NCBI GenBank assembly: GCA_029243395.1
Contig: JAQWSE010000012.1
Location: 1-64,000 of the forward strand
Source: Paracoccaceae bacterium
GTDB taxonomy: Bacteria; Pseudomonadota; Alphaproteobacteria; Rhodobacterales; Rhodobacteraceae
Length of the DNA stretch: 64,000 bases
Direction: 5' to 3'
Shown in pieces: positions 1 through 8,046 of the stretch. Under the pieces are notes generated by a model. That model was not told the DNA's origin and did not search any database. It was given only the letters and a program-made list of their open reading frames with translations. Every line of letters starts with the position of its first letter. Positions within the stretch are counted from its first letter, which is position 1. Both the position numbers and the translations under genes were made by a program.

Positions 1-2
1 TT

Positions 3-992
3 CCTTGCATCTTCCAGAAATGTAATAAATCTATGAATACCCAGTTTTCAGTTAGCTTTTCTCCCTTCCTGCGATACATGTCAATGACTCTCATATCACC
101 TGGTATTTCACTTGCAGGCATTCCCATAAAACCTCCTGCTGATCTAAAAATGTTTCCAGGATTTCTAAAGCGTTTAGCTGATGATGGTGGAACGCCACAA
201 TATGCCAGACCGATGTGTACGTCAAAGGTTACCTCAAAAGGGCAAGACGAGTTAAAAAAAGATATTCGTAATTTGAAATCAGGCATGGAGGAGCACGGAG
301 CTTCACGAGGTTTTATGAATGCAGCTTCACCTGGTGTAATTTCCTTGTTTCTACAAAATGATTTTTATAATTCTAGAGAAGAATATTTAGCTGCACTGGC
401 TGATGTCATGAGCGACGAGTATGAAACCATTGTGGGCTCTGGTTTGGACTTACAATTAGACTGTCCTGATTTAGCACTCAGTCGTCACATGCTTTTCAAT
501 GATCTAACAGATGATGAATTTTTAAAAGTGGCAGATATGCATGTAGAAGCATTGAATAGTGCACTAAAAAATGTCCCACAGGAGAAAGTACGTGTCCATA
601 TTTGTTGGGGTAATTACGAGGGTCCGCATTGTTGTGATATAGATATGAACAAAGTTTTTTCTACACTAATGAGGGTTAAAGCGCATTATCTTCTTTTTGA
701 AACATCTAACCCAAGGCATGCTCATGAATGGGTAGTCTTTCGTGATAGAGCTTCAGAGATCCCAGATGATAAAGTTCTTGTTCCTGGCGTAGTCGATACG
801 ACAACCAATTTTGTAGAGCATCCCGAATTAGTCAAACAAAGGCTAGAGCGATTTATTAATATTGTTGGCAAAGATAGGGTTTTAGCTGGTTCTGATTGTG
901 GTTTTGGTACTTTTGCTGGATTTGGAGCTGTAGATCCGGATATTGCTTATGCCAAGCTAAAAACATTATCGGAAGGCGCAGCCTTAGTTTAA
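3..992 (+). CDS. MetE-like (cobalamin-independent methionine synthase II family) protein, 5'-partial
   Basis: The reading frame is open to the left edge of the window, and the first ATG is at position 33. Full-length relatives have about 370 residues, so the N-terminal substrate-binding part is probably missing. The visible part resembles the C-terminal Zn-barrel half of MetE and of epoxyalkane:coenzyme M transferases. It has an H-x-C-W-G stretch around nt 595-610, an S-N-P-R-H stretch, and a closing A-G-S-D-C-G-F-G-T-F stretch whose His and Cys residues are the expected thiol-activating Zn ligands. The family transfers alkyl groups to thiols. The true acceptor cannot be told from the sequence. 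Confidence 0.75.
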   Translation, partial: PCIFQKCNKSMNTQFSVSFSPFLRYMSMTLISPGISLAGIPIKPPADLKMFPGFLKRLADDGGTPQYARPMCTSKVTSKGQDELKKDIRNLKSGMEEHGASRGFMNAASPGVISLFLQNDFYNSREEYLAALADVMSDEYETIVGSGLDLQLDCPDLALSRHMLFNDLTDDEFLKVADMHVEALNSALKNVPQEKVRVHICWGNYEGPHCCDIDMNKVFSTLMRVKAHYLLFETSNPRHAHEWVVFRDRASEIPDDKVLVPGVVDTTTNFVEHPELVKQRLERFINIVGKDRVLAGSDCGFGTFAGFGAVDPDIAYAKLKTLSEGAALV

Positions 993-1326
993 TTAGTATT
1001 TTGGACTTTTAAAATCAAATTCAATAATGCCATAGACAAAATTTGTAAAAATTTTTTTGGTTAAAAGAAAGGGCAAGAAATTTTGTGTGCAGCTTATGAT
1101 TATACCTGCTTTAGTTGTGTAAGTACATGTGCGGATAGTAAGAATGATTCCTTAAGCGTTTTTCAAAATTATAACCTTGGCTCTTAGTGCATATTAGTGA
1201 AATTGATGTGGGATACTTTAAAGTTTCTCAAGAGTAATTTTCGTAGTTAACTTTAAACTGCTCGATTAATGTATAATATCGCTTTATGTATAATAAAGTT
1301 GTAGATTTGTTCTAGGATTCCTTAAA
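993..1326. other. Intergenic region with tandem TATAAT boxes
   Basis: No open frame or structured RNA is evident in this AT-rich gap. Just before the TauE/SafE gene the 9-mer ATGTATAAT occurs twice, at 1269-1277 and 1286-1294, giving two perfect -10 boxes (1272-1277 and 1289-1294). No good -35 box accompanies either. These may be the promoters of the downstream gene, but that is inference from base composition and position. Confidence 0.3.
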
Positions 1327-2094
1327 GTGCTTCACAGTTCCCTTGATATAAACTCTTACTTTATATTGTTTTGTGCTTTTGCACTGGGAGGCATTTTAAA
1401 AGGTGCAACTGGTGCTGGCAGTCCTCTGGTAACAATTCCAGTACTTGCTATTTTCTTTGATGCCAAGCTGGCGGTAATATTAATGAGCATACCAAATTTA
1501 TTTTCAAATAGTGCTCAAATAGTTCAATACAGGCAATCCTCTGTAGACATGGGTTTTTCAGTTAAGTTTGCAGTATATGGGGGAATTGGTTGTATCGGAG
1601 GCACTATAGCTCTTGCTTCAGTTGATACGAGGATCATTGAATTTCTTGTCGGCACACTAACTATGCTGTACGTCGTCTTTCGGTTACTCAAAGCAAAAAA
1701 AAGCTTGTCATCATCTTTGACGCGTAAATTGCTCCCAACGGTAGGATTGATCGGAGGATTAGTTCAAGGTTCGTGTGGAATTTCCGCGCCAATAGCTTTA
1801 AGCTTTCTTAATGCGTTAAATTTAAAACGAGAAAGCTTTATATTTTCTATATCGTGTTTCTTTTTTTCTATGGCTTGTATTCAAATTTTAACGGTATTTG
1901 TTTTTGATTTGTTAACGTTAACAATTTTCCTTTTAGGCATCTTGGCATTGATTCCACAAATAAGCTTCATGCCAGTGGGAAATTACTTAATTAAGAGGGT
2001 ATCAGCACAAATCTTTGATAAAGTGGTGTTGGTCGTTTTAGTAATCTTGTCTGCGAAAATATTTTTTGATTTATTTGCAGTGTCATTTTTCTGA
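1327..2094 (+). CDS. Sulfite exporter TauE/SafE family membrane protein
   Basis: A 255-residue, strongly hydrophobic protein with about eight predicted membrane segments. It has the two glycine-rich family motifs: G-G-x-L-K-G-x-T-G-A-G near residue 22 and G-G-x-V-Q-G-x-x-G-I-S/A near residue 143. TauE/SafE proteins (Pfam PF01925) export small anions such as sulfite or sulfoacetate. The start is GTG with only a weak ribosome binding site, so an internal start is possible. It lies upstream of the ABC importer operon on the same strand but is separated from it by 323 bp and its own promoter region, so co-function is a guess. Confidence 0.8.
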   Translation: MLHSSLDINSYFILFCAFALGGILKGATGAGSPLVTIPVLAIFFDAKLAVILMSIPNLFSNSAQIVQYRQSSVDMGFSVKFAVYGGIGCIGGTIALASVDTRIIEFLVGTLTMLYVVFRLLKAKKSLSSSLTRKLLPTVGLIGGLVQGSCGISAPIALSFLNALNLKRESFIFSISCFFFSMACIQILTVFVFDLLTLTIFLLGILALIPQISFMPVGNYLIKRVSAQIFDKVVLVVLVILSAKIFFDLFAVSFF

Positions 2095-2310
2095 AAGTTT
2101 ACAAAAATAAATTGGATTAGTTTATCCAACCTATAACTTTAGAATCACTTGTCAGTATAGAAAACTATTGTGACTTTATTTAATTAACTTTGATAATCTA
2201 AGGTAAGATTAAGGATGTATTTTTCTTATTTTCTAAGTGAATTCCTTTATTTTATGATTTTGTGTCAAATTATAGTTATAATAATCTTAAAAGGATTTTT
2301 TCTTTTTTTC

Positions 2311-2340
2311 TTGACGCAACGGTGGTTTTTATAGTGATAT
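2311..2340 (+). promoter_or_regulatory. Candidate promoter of the ABC importer operon
   Basis: TTGACG at 2311-2316 matches the -35 box in 5 of 6 positions. TGATAT at 2335-2340 with an 18-bp spacer is a weak -10 box. The LacI-type palindrome at 2356-2367 would then fall just downstream of the transcription start. The weak -10 box keeps the confidence low. Confidence 0.35.
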
Positions 2341-2355
2341 TCAGATAACGTTTAT

Positions 2356-2367
2356 GCAAACGTTCGC
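2356..2367. promoter_or_regulatory. LacI-family operator, site 1 (importer operon)
   Basis: GCAAACGTTCGC is a near-palindrome with the central CG typical of LacI/GalR operators. It differs by one base from the window consensus GCAANCGNTTGC. Including the outer T and A the symmetry runs over 14 bp, 2355-2368. It lies 50 bp in front of the importer operon start codon. Confidence 0.6.
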
Positions 2368-2417
2368 ATGGATTTTTTGAGACATCTTGGAATTTAGAGT
2401 GTGGAGAACAGATTGGG

Positions 2418-3227
2418 ATGACTAAAAGTGACCCTATTATTGTGGCGAATGATCTAACTATCGCTTACGAACTTCACCGAGAAAGAAAAAAACTAGTAGC
2501 TTTACAAAACATCACTTTAGAGGTGGATCCCGGAGAATTTGTAGTCTTAGTTGGTCCTTCTGGTTGCGGTAAAACCAGCTTTATAAATGCGATTTCTGGG
2601 TTAGTTCCTAAGGCAAGTGGAAGTGTTACTGTGAGGGGTAGTGAAGTAACTGGTCCTGGACCTGATCGGGCGATGGTATTCCAAGATTATGCGCTGCTTC
2701 CGTGGCGAACGGTCGAGTCAAACGTCAGAATGCCATTTGAATTTCAGAACTTGGGTTTATCTGAAGCAGAAAAAAATAAACGCGTAAAGGAATGCCTTGA
2801 ATTAGTTGATTTGACAGGTTTTGAGAAATCTTACCCATACGAGTTATCCGGAGGTATGAAACAACGAGTAGGAATTGCTCGGGCATTGATAACGAGTCCT
2901 GATATCCTACTTGCGGATGAACCTTTTGCGGCTATTGATGCAATGACTCGAGAAGCAATGCAGGCCGAAATGGAGCGGATTGTAATGGAGACGGGTCAAA
3001 CTTGCGTTTTCATTACGCACTCCATCGATGAGGCAATCTTGCTGGGAGATAGAGTTATTGTTATTTCTTATAGGCCTGGAAAAATAAAAGAAATTGTTCA
3101 TGTAAATTTTCCCCGACCACGAATGAATAATTCAGATGTTAAAACGTCAAAAGAATATGCAGAACTTCGAGATCATATATGGAATTTAGTGAAAGATGAG
3201 GCCTCGCAAACCAATAGAGGAGAGTAA
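2418..3227 (+). CDS. ABC transporter ATP-binding protein, NitT/TauT family
   Basis: A 269-residue nucleotide-binding subunit of the nitrate/sulfonate/taurine import family. Walker A (G-P-S-G-C-G-K-T) is at about residues 46-53, the Q-loop at Q89, the signature L-S-G-G-M-K-Q-R at about 143-150, Walker B with A-D-E-P-F at about 166-170, and the H-loop near residue 200 (I-T-H-S). It powers uptake together with the next two genes. The stop codon is 2 bp before the permease start, so the genes form an operon. A LacI-type operator lies upstream. The substrate is not readable; family members carry taurine, alkanesulfonates, nitrate, pyrimidine precursors or aromatic acids. Confidence 0.9.
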   Translation: MTKSDPIIVANDLTIAYELHRERKKLVALQNITLEVDPGEFVVLVGPSGCGKTSFINAISGLVPKASGSVTVRGSEVTGPGPDRAMVFQDYALLPWRTVESNVRMPFEFQNLGLSEAEKNKRVKECLELVDLTGFEKSYPYELSGGMKQRVGIARALITSPDILLADEPFAAIDAMTREAMQAEMERIVMETGQTCVFITHSIDEAILLGDRVIVISYRPGKIKEIVHVNFPRPRMNNSDVKTSKEYAELRDHIWNLVKDEASQTNRGE

Positions 3228-3229
3228 GA

Positions 3230-4111
3230 ATGGCGGCTACAAAAAATAAGTCCCTTCAGCAATTTGATACCGATGATCCAAATCGTATCCAAGATATAGG
3301 TTGGACTTTTAAGGAGGTATGGCGTCGCACGCGCGGCACGGTAGTTGTCTCGATAAATCTTATTACTTTCTTCATTTTGTGGGAACTAATAGTGATCTAT
3401 GGTGATATTAATCCATTATTTTTGCCAAAAGCTTCTGATATGTTTGCAGAGTTGTGGGTTGGTTTGACGACACGAGCTCCGGAAGGAGCAGTATTTTCAG
3501 GGAGCATATTAGATCATTTTTTACATAGTTTTAATAATTTAATGTTTGGACTTGCTATCGCTTGTTTAATTGGCATTCCTGGCGGGTTGTTAATGGGGGG
3601 AAACAAATATATCGAGTCCATTCTAAGTCCTTACGTATGGGCATTAGCTTCATTGCCAAGAATTGCGCTTGTACCGTTATTCATCTTGTTTCTTGGTTTC
3701 ACGACAAAAATGCAAGTTACGATAATAGTGATTTCAGCAGTTTTTCCAATTATGATTAATTCTTGGGCCGGTGTTAAAACAACCGAGAAGTCCTTGTTAG
3801 CTGCTGCACGCGTTTTTGGGGCAAATAGAGTGCAATTATATGTCAAAGTTGTTTTGCCTTACACATTACCATTTATTATTTCTGGTATCCAACAGGGTAT
3901 CGGTAGAGGTTTGATTGGGGTTGTTATTGCAGAGTTGTTTGGTGGTTCGAACGGCTTAGGTTACCTCATTCAAAGATCCGCGGACACATTTAATACCGCC
4001 ATGACTTTCGCTGTTTTGTTACTACTTATTGTGATGTCACTGTCACTAATAAATTTCACAAGATGGTTGGAAGCATACGTGGCTCCGTGGCGAAACGTGA
4101 ACCATATTTAG
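3230..4111 (+). CDS. ABC transporter permease, NitT/TauT family
   Basis: A 293-residue integral membrane protein of the TauC/SsuC type (BPD_transp_1 fold) with about six membrane segments. The EAA-like coupling loop is seen as A-A-R-V-F-G-A-N-R-x-x-x-x-x-K-V-V-L-P around residue 190. It forms the inner-membrane channel that works with the ATPase directly upstream. Start ATG 3230 follows a GGAGAG ribosome binding site lying in the last codons of the ATPase gene. The N-terminus of about 40 polar residues before the first membrane helix is typical of the family. Confidence 0.9.
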   Translation: MAATKNKSLQQFDTDDPNRIQDIGWTFKEVWRRTRGTVVVSINLITFFILWELIVIYGDINPLFLPKASDMFAELWVGLTTRAPEGAVFSGSILDHFLHSFNNLMFGLAIACLIGIPGGLLMGGNKYIESILSPYVWALASLPRIALVPLFILFLGFTTKMQVTIIVISAVFPIMINSWAGVKTTEKSLLAAARVFGANRVQLYVKVVLPYTLPFIISGIQQGIGRGLIGVVIAELFGGSNGLGYLIQRSADTFNTAMTFAVLLLLIVMSLSLINFTRWLEAYVAPWRNVNHI

Positions 4112-4147
4112 CGTGAACTAAATTCACAAATCCATAGGGAGAAAAAA

Positions 4148-5212
4148 ATGGCACTTAAAAAACAAAAAACACAAATATTATTACCTAGGAGAGAAGTCTT
4201 ACTTTCTGGCTCTCTCGGAGCATTAGGAATGGCAATCGGCGCTTCTGCTTTTTCTTATAAGGGAGCATTCGCTATGGATGCTGCAGCGGTGCAATCTAAT
4301 GTGAGCAAAATTCGCATGGCTGATTGGAACCCTAATTATGCAGCCCAGTGGTCTTGGAGACTCGCTCAGTTCAAAGGCTTTTTTGAGAGTGGGGGGATAA
4401 ATGAAATCGAATTTTTCCTTACTGATACATACTTTCCTGGTTTAATTGGAGGCAGTTTAGATGTTGCTCACTCTGATGTTGATATTTTATTCGGATCAGC
4501 AGCAGCAAGTGGCGCTCCCCTAAAATTGTTAAGTGTTTATCGAGATAAAGAATGGTGGATAATGGGCGTTGGCAAAGGCATTGACACTTTTGAAGATCTA
4601 AAGGGAGGAAAGATATCAGGCGGAGGCCTCGGAGGACGTAACACTTGGATCCAGCGTCAAATCTTAATTGAGAACGGTATTGATCCCGATAAAGATGTTG
4701 AAATGGTTCCGATGAAAGGTGGTTCCGATGGTCGCATGAAGGCCATCATTGCCGGAGTTATCCAGGGTGGATCTGTATTTCCACGCCACGAAAAAGGGAT
4801 AAAGGACAATGGGGGTAAATTCATTTCTGCCTATATTAAGGAAGTTCCGCAGGAAGGATTTATTACAAATATGGAGTGGGGTGCAAAAAATGAAGACGCC
4901 TTGTATGCTTGGCAATACGCCGAATTAAAAGCGCGACAATGGCTACACGATCCTGCAAATAAAGATTCAGCTTATGCTGAGATGCGGGCTAAAGGCTTTG
5001 ACATTCCTCCTGAATTTGAAGCTCAATATGAGACTGAGTTAAACCAGATATGCAAAGATGGCGGATTTACTGAAGCTTCCATGGATAGCTTTGCCCAAGG
5101 TGTTAGGGATTTGGGTCAGGTGCCACCAGATTTTGACTGGCGTACTGCGGTTGATTTGCGTTTCTTACATGCAGCTCAAGATGCATTAGGGATTCCACGT
5201 AGACCTGCATAA
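4148..5212 (+). CDS. ABC transporter substrate-binding protein, NitT/TauT (NMT1/TauA-like), Tat signal
   Basis: A 354-residue periplasmic solute-binding protein. The N-terminus carries a twin arginine (R14-R15) followed by a hydrophobic stretch and an A-F-A cleavage site near residue 42, so export by the Tat route is likely. The mature part resembles NMT1/TauA-like type-2 binding proteins, which trap the ligand between two lobes. It is the third gene of the importer operon, 36 bp behind the permease, with a GGGAG ribosome binding site. A strong terminator follows it. The ligand is unknown; the neighbouring GST and decarboxylase genes point to an organic acid rather than nitrate, which is inference. 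Confidence 0.85.
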   Translation: MALKKQKTQILLPRREVLLSGSLGALGMAIGASAFSYKGAFAMDAAAVQSNVSKIRMADWNPNYAAQWSWRLAQFKGFFESGGINEIEFFLTDTYFPGLIGGSLDVAHSDVDILFGSAAASGAPLKLLSVYRDKEWWIMGVGKGIDTFEDLKGGKISGGGLGGRNTWIQRQILIENGIDPDKDVEMVPMKGGSDGRMKAIIAGVIQGGSVFPRHEKGIKDNGGKFISAYIKEVPQEGFITNMEWGAKNEDALYAWQYAELKARQWLHDPANKDSAYAEMRAKGFDIPPEFEAQYETELNQICKDGGFTEASMDSFAQGVRDLGQVPPDFDWRTAVDLRFLHAAQDALGIPRRPA

Positions 5213-5227
5213 ATTTAGAAAAAAGGT

Positions 5228-5260
5228 CGGGGTCAAAGCATTTTGACCCCGATTTTCTTT
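5228..5260 (+). terminator. Rho-independent terminator after the importer operon
   Basis: A perfect 10-bp stem, CGGGGTCAAA (5228-5237) and TTTGACCCCG (5242-5251), closes a GCAT loop and is followed by ATTTTCTTT. It separates the importer operon from the GST genes, so these either have their own promoter or depend on read-through. Confidence 0.9.
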
Positions 5261-5299
5261 GTAGGGATGCTGACACTTCCTTAGAATGAAAGAATAGTT

Positions 5300-6235
5300 A
5301 TGGGTATATTAATAGATGGAAAGTGGGACCCAGACGCGAAAGGTATTACAGCTTCGGATGGCAGTTTCGTCAGACCTGAATCCCCTTATCGACATTTCAT
5401 TACAAGCCCAAAGAGTGGAAGATATCCTGCTGAAAAAAATAGATATAATTTAATTGTTTCTTTTGCCTGTCCGTGGGCGCATAGAAGTTTAATTTATCGA
5501 TCTATCTTAAACCTAGAGGATTGTATTGATGTATCAGTAGTTAATCCAATTAGCTACCCGAATGGATGGACTTTTGAGAGTTTTAAAGACGTGGTAAACA
5601 ATACTGGACAAGAGTTAAGGTATTTACGCGATCTTTACCTCTCTATCGATAAAAACTTCACGGGGAAAGTAACTGTACCCGCGTTGTGGGATAAAAAGAC
5701 CCGAACCATTGTAAACAATGAATCCTCTGAGATTATCAGAATGCTAGATGGTCCGTTTTGTGAACTCTTAGGAGAGAGTAGAGGTAGAATGTTTGGCGGA
5801 TACCCTCTTCCTGAAATTGATGAAATGAACGAATTTGTATACAAGGGGATCAATAACGGTGTTTATAGAGTGGGTTTTGCAACCAGCCAAAGCGCTTATG
5901 AGAATAGTGTTGACCTTCTTTTCAAAACCTTAGATCAGTTAGAGCAAGTTTTGGGAAAATCTGATTTTCTACTAGGAAAAGAAACGTGTGAATGTGATTG
6001 GCGTCTTTTGCCCACCTTAATTCGTTTCGATACAGTTTATTATTATCACTTCAAATGTAACCTTAGAAAATTAAAAAGTTACGAAAATTTGTCAAAATAT
6101 ATGGACCGACTTTTAAGTTTTCCTAAAGTTCGTAAGACCGTATTCCAGGATCACATTATTGATCATTATTACTTGTCACATTTAAAGATAAATCCTTTTG
6201 GGATCATACCAATTGGAGTAAGAAATCTTGCATAA
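5300..6235 (+). CDS. Glutathione S-transferase, glutathionyl-hydroquinone reductase (Xi class, YqjG/ECM4-like)
   Basis: A 311-residue protein with the Xi-class signature: a long N-terminal lead, then F-A-C-P-W-A-H-R with the catalytic cysteine at residue 57, and an all-helical C-terminal domain. Family enzymes (PcpF, YqjG, ECM4) remove glutathione from glutathionyl-hydroquinones, returning the free phenol and glutathione disulfide. The reaction is related to glutathione lyase steps in aryl-ether breakdown. It is the first of three consecutive GST genes behind the importer operon, which suggests a pathway with glutathione conjugate intermediates. The start ATG is followed by the family-typical G-x-L-x-D-G-x-W segment. 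Confidence 0.85.
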   Translation: MGILIDGKWDPDAKGITASDGSFVRPESPYRHFITSPKSGRYPAEKNRYNLIVSFACPWAHRSLIYRSILNLEDCIDVSVVNPISYPNGWTFESFKDVVNNTGQELRYLRDLYLSIDKNFTGKVTVPALWDKKTRTIVNNESSEIIRMLDGPFCELLGESRGRMFGGYPLPEIDEMNEFVYKGINNGVYRVGFATSQSAYENSVDLLFKTLDQLEQVLGKSDFLLGKETCECDWRLLPTLIRFDTVYYYHFKCNLRKLKSYENLSKYMDRLLSFPKVRKTVFQDHIIDHYYLSHLKINPFGIIPIGVRNLA

Positions 6236-6250
6236 AATAGGGGTAAAATC

Positions 6251-7054
6251 ATGCTGACTTTATATCATTACGATAGATCGACGGCTGCACAAAGAGTTCG
6301 CCTGGGACTTGAGGAAAAGAAAATAGAGTGGCATAGTGAGATCGTGGATACTGCCATGGGAGACGCGAGCAAAAGGCCGGAGGGGTTTCACGAGTTAAAC
6401 CCAAAAGGCCTTATTCCTCTATTGGTTCATGATGGATTTGCTTTGCCTGAGTCAACATTAATTCTTGAATATTTGGAAGAAGCATTCCCAGACAACATTA
6501 GGCTAACGCCTCACTCCCCTCAGGATCGAGCGAGAATGCGACTATGGATGCGTCGCATAGAAGATGGAATTCATGTGGCTAGTCGAACCATCGGAGTTTG
6601 TATCGTTAATCGCTTCATTTATAAAGAGGCAGATAAATCAAAACTTGAGGATTATTATAAAAAAATGCGTGACACAACACGCAAAAATAATGATCAAATT
6701 AATATAGAATTGGGCTTAGATTCTCCGCTTCTAAAGCCCTCTATTGATGCATTTAAGAAGCTTTTCAGAGATATGAATGATCAGCTTTCGGAAACACCAT
6801 GGTTATCCGGTAAAGACTATTCTATCGCTGATATTTCTTTGGTTGTATATTTAACCAGAATGTCATCTTTTCAAATGGCACCTCTGTGGCATGATTTTTC
6901 TTATTTACAAAGTTGGTTTGAAAAGATTAAGGCTCGAGATGCCTACAAAAGGGCTGTTGATGATTGGGGTGATATAACTGCGGATAAAAGAAAGGTCGAG
7001 GGACAAGCCGCTTTTGAAACGATAAAATTGCTTTGGGAGGCGCCCCCGCAATAA
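6251..7054 (+). CDS. Glutathione S-transferase family protein
   Basis: A 267-residue protein with an N-terminal thioredoxin-like GST domain (residues 1-80). It contains R-S-T-A-A-Q-R-V-R, a cis-proline motif in N-P-K-G-L-I-P-L-L, and P-E-S-T-L-I-L-E-Y-L-E-E, the glutathione gamma-glutamyl binding motif. A helical C-terminal domain has the I-A-D-I N-capping motif near residue 190. There is a 15-bp gap to the preceding GST and a GGGGT ribosome binding site, so the genes are probably cotranscribed. The general shape and length resemble the bacterial beta-etherase type GSTs, less clearly than the next gene does. Substrate unknown. Confidence 0.8.
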   Translation: MLTLYHYDRSTAAQRVRLGLEEKKIEWHSEIVDTAMGDASKRPEGFHELNPKGLIPLLVHDGFALPESTLILEYLEEAFPDNIRLTPHSPQDRARMRLWMRRIEDGIHVASRTIGVCIVNRFIYKEADKSKLEDYYKKMRDTTRKNNDQINIELGLDSPLLKPSIDAFKKLFRDMNDQLSETPWLSGKDYSIADISLVVYLTRMSSFQMAPLWHDFSYLQSWFEKIKARDAYKRAVDDWGDITADKRKVEGQAAFETIKLLWEAPPQ

Positions 7055-7083
7055 GGTGCCTTATTCATTGAAAGGATAAAGCA

Positions 7084-7893
7084 TTGTCAATCGAATTATA
7101 CAATTTTTCCCAATCGACATGCAGTATAAAGGTTAGGCTTCTACTTGCTGAGAAAAAACTGCCTTGGATTGATAAATGCCTAGTTTCGTCTGAAAATCAG
7201 CATTTGTCAGATTGGTATCTCAAACTTAATCCTAATGGAGTGGTCCCAACTTTAATAGATGGTGGGCAATCTATTTTTGAATCGACTGCAATATTAGAGT
7301 ATCTTGAGGACAAATATGATAAGATTAATTTTCGCCCCAAAGATCCATTCTTGTGCAGTCAAGTAAGAGCATGGTTGGTTTTCACAGACGTGTGGCCAAC
7401 CCCAGCCGTACGAGTACCCTCGTTCCAATATGGTGGGTTAAGGGAAAAATTTAAGGTTATGAGCGATCAAACTTTTAAAGCTCTCAGAAAAAAGCGTCCC
7501 CTGAAGGTAGATTTCTACGAGTCTTTTGATAAAAATGATGGGTTTCATTTGAGTGAAGTTTACAATTCTTTCAAAGTATTATTACGCTCTTTTAAAAGGA
7601 TGGAACTATTACTGGAAAAATTTAGTGGGCCTTGGTTATTTGGCAAAAAATACACGATTGGAGATATAGCTATCCTTCCAACGGTAGACCGATTAGAGGA
7701 TCTTGGTTTTGATGCGCTCTGGAGATTAGCTTATCCTAGAGTTTCTGATTGGCTAAGAAATGCTCAAGAACGTAATGCAACAAAAAAGACTTTCTACCAT
7801 GGAAGTAGACTTTCCCATCAATTCCCCAACTTAGTACGAGGAGCAGGAAGTCACGATAAAATCGTAAGGGAATTCTTAAATTCAATAGATTAA
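7084..7893 (+). CDS. Glutathione S-transferase, LigF/beta-etherase-like
   Basis: A 269-residue GST that starts at TTG 7084 behind a good AAAGGA ribosome binding site. The N-terminal domain has S-Q-S-T-C-S-x-K-V-R, N-P-N-G-V-V-P and E-S-T-A-I-L-E-Y-L-E-D. The long helical domain ends with F-Y-H-G-S. It is clearly a paralogue of the GST at 18779-19612, sharing S-T-C-S-x-x-V-R, N-P-N-G-V-V-P, the V/I-R-x-P-S-x-x x-tract and the F-Y-H-G-S terminus. Layout and length fit LigF-type beta-etherases, which attack ether or leaving-group-bearing carbons with glutathione. The assignment to a true beta-etherase is inference from motif layout. Confidence 0.75.
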   Translation: MSIELYNFSQSTCSIKVRLLLAEKKLPWIDKCLVSSENQHLSDWYLKLNPNGVVPTLIDGGQSIFESTAILEYLEDKYDKINFRPKDPFLCSQVRAWLVFTDVWPTPAVRVPSFQYGGLREKFKVMSDQTFKALRKKRPLKVDFYESFDKNDGFHLSEVYNSFKVLLRSFKRMELLLEKFSGPWLFGKKYTIGDIAILPTVDRLEDLGFDALWRLAYPRVSDWLRNAQERNATKKTFYHGSRLSHQFPNLVRGAGSHDKIVREFLNSID

Positions 7894-7989
7894 ACTTGAA
7901 TATTAAATCGGAACAGTTTTTTTATTTTGTAGGGTGATAGAGATTATCAATAATGTTAGAAGGCAATTTTATAATTGTTTAGAGAATGT

Positions 7990-8018
7990 TTGACACCAAG
8001 GCATTTAACTTAAATAAT
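7990..8018 (+). promoter_or_regulatory. Sigma-70-type promoter of the FAD oxidoreductase gene
   Basis: A perfect -35 box TTGACA (7990-7995), a 17-bp spacer and AATAAT (8013-8018, 5 of 6 matches to TATAAT). The start point would lie near 8025, inside the LacI-type operator at 8022-8033, which is a classic repressible arrangement. Confidence 0.75.
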
Positions 8019-8021
8019 TGG

Positions 8022-8033
8022 GCAAACGGTTGC
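8022..8033. promoter_or_regulatory. LacI-family operator, site 2 (FAD oxidoreductase gene)
   Basis: GCAAACGGTTGC fits the window consensus GCAANCGNTTGC exactly. It begins 3 bp after the -10 box of a near-consensus promoter and ends just before the ribosome binding site, so bound repressor would block initiation. Confidence 0.75.
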
Positions 8034-8046
8034 AGGGAAATAAAAA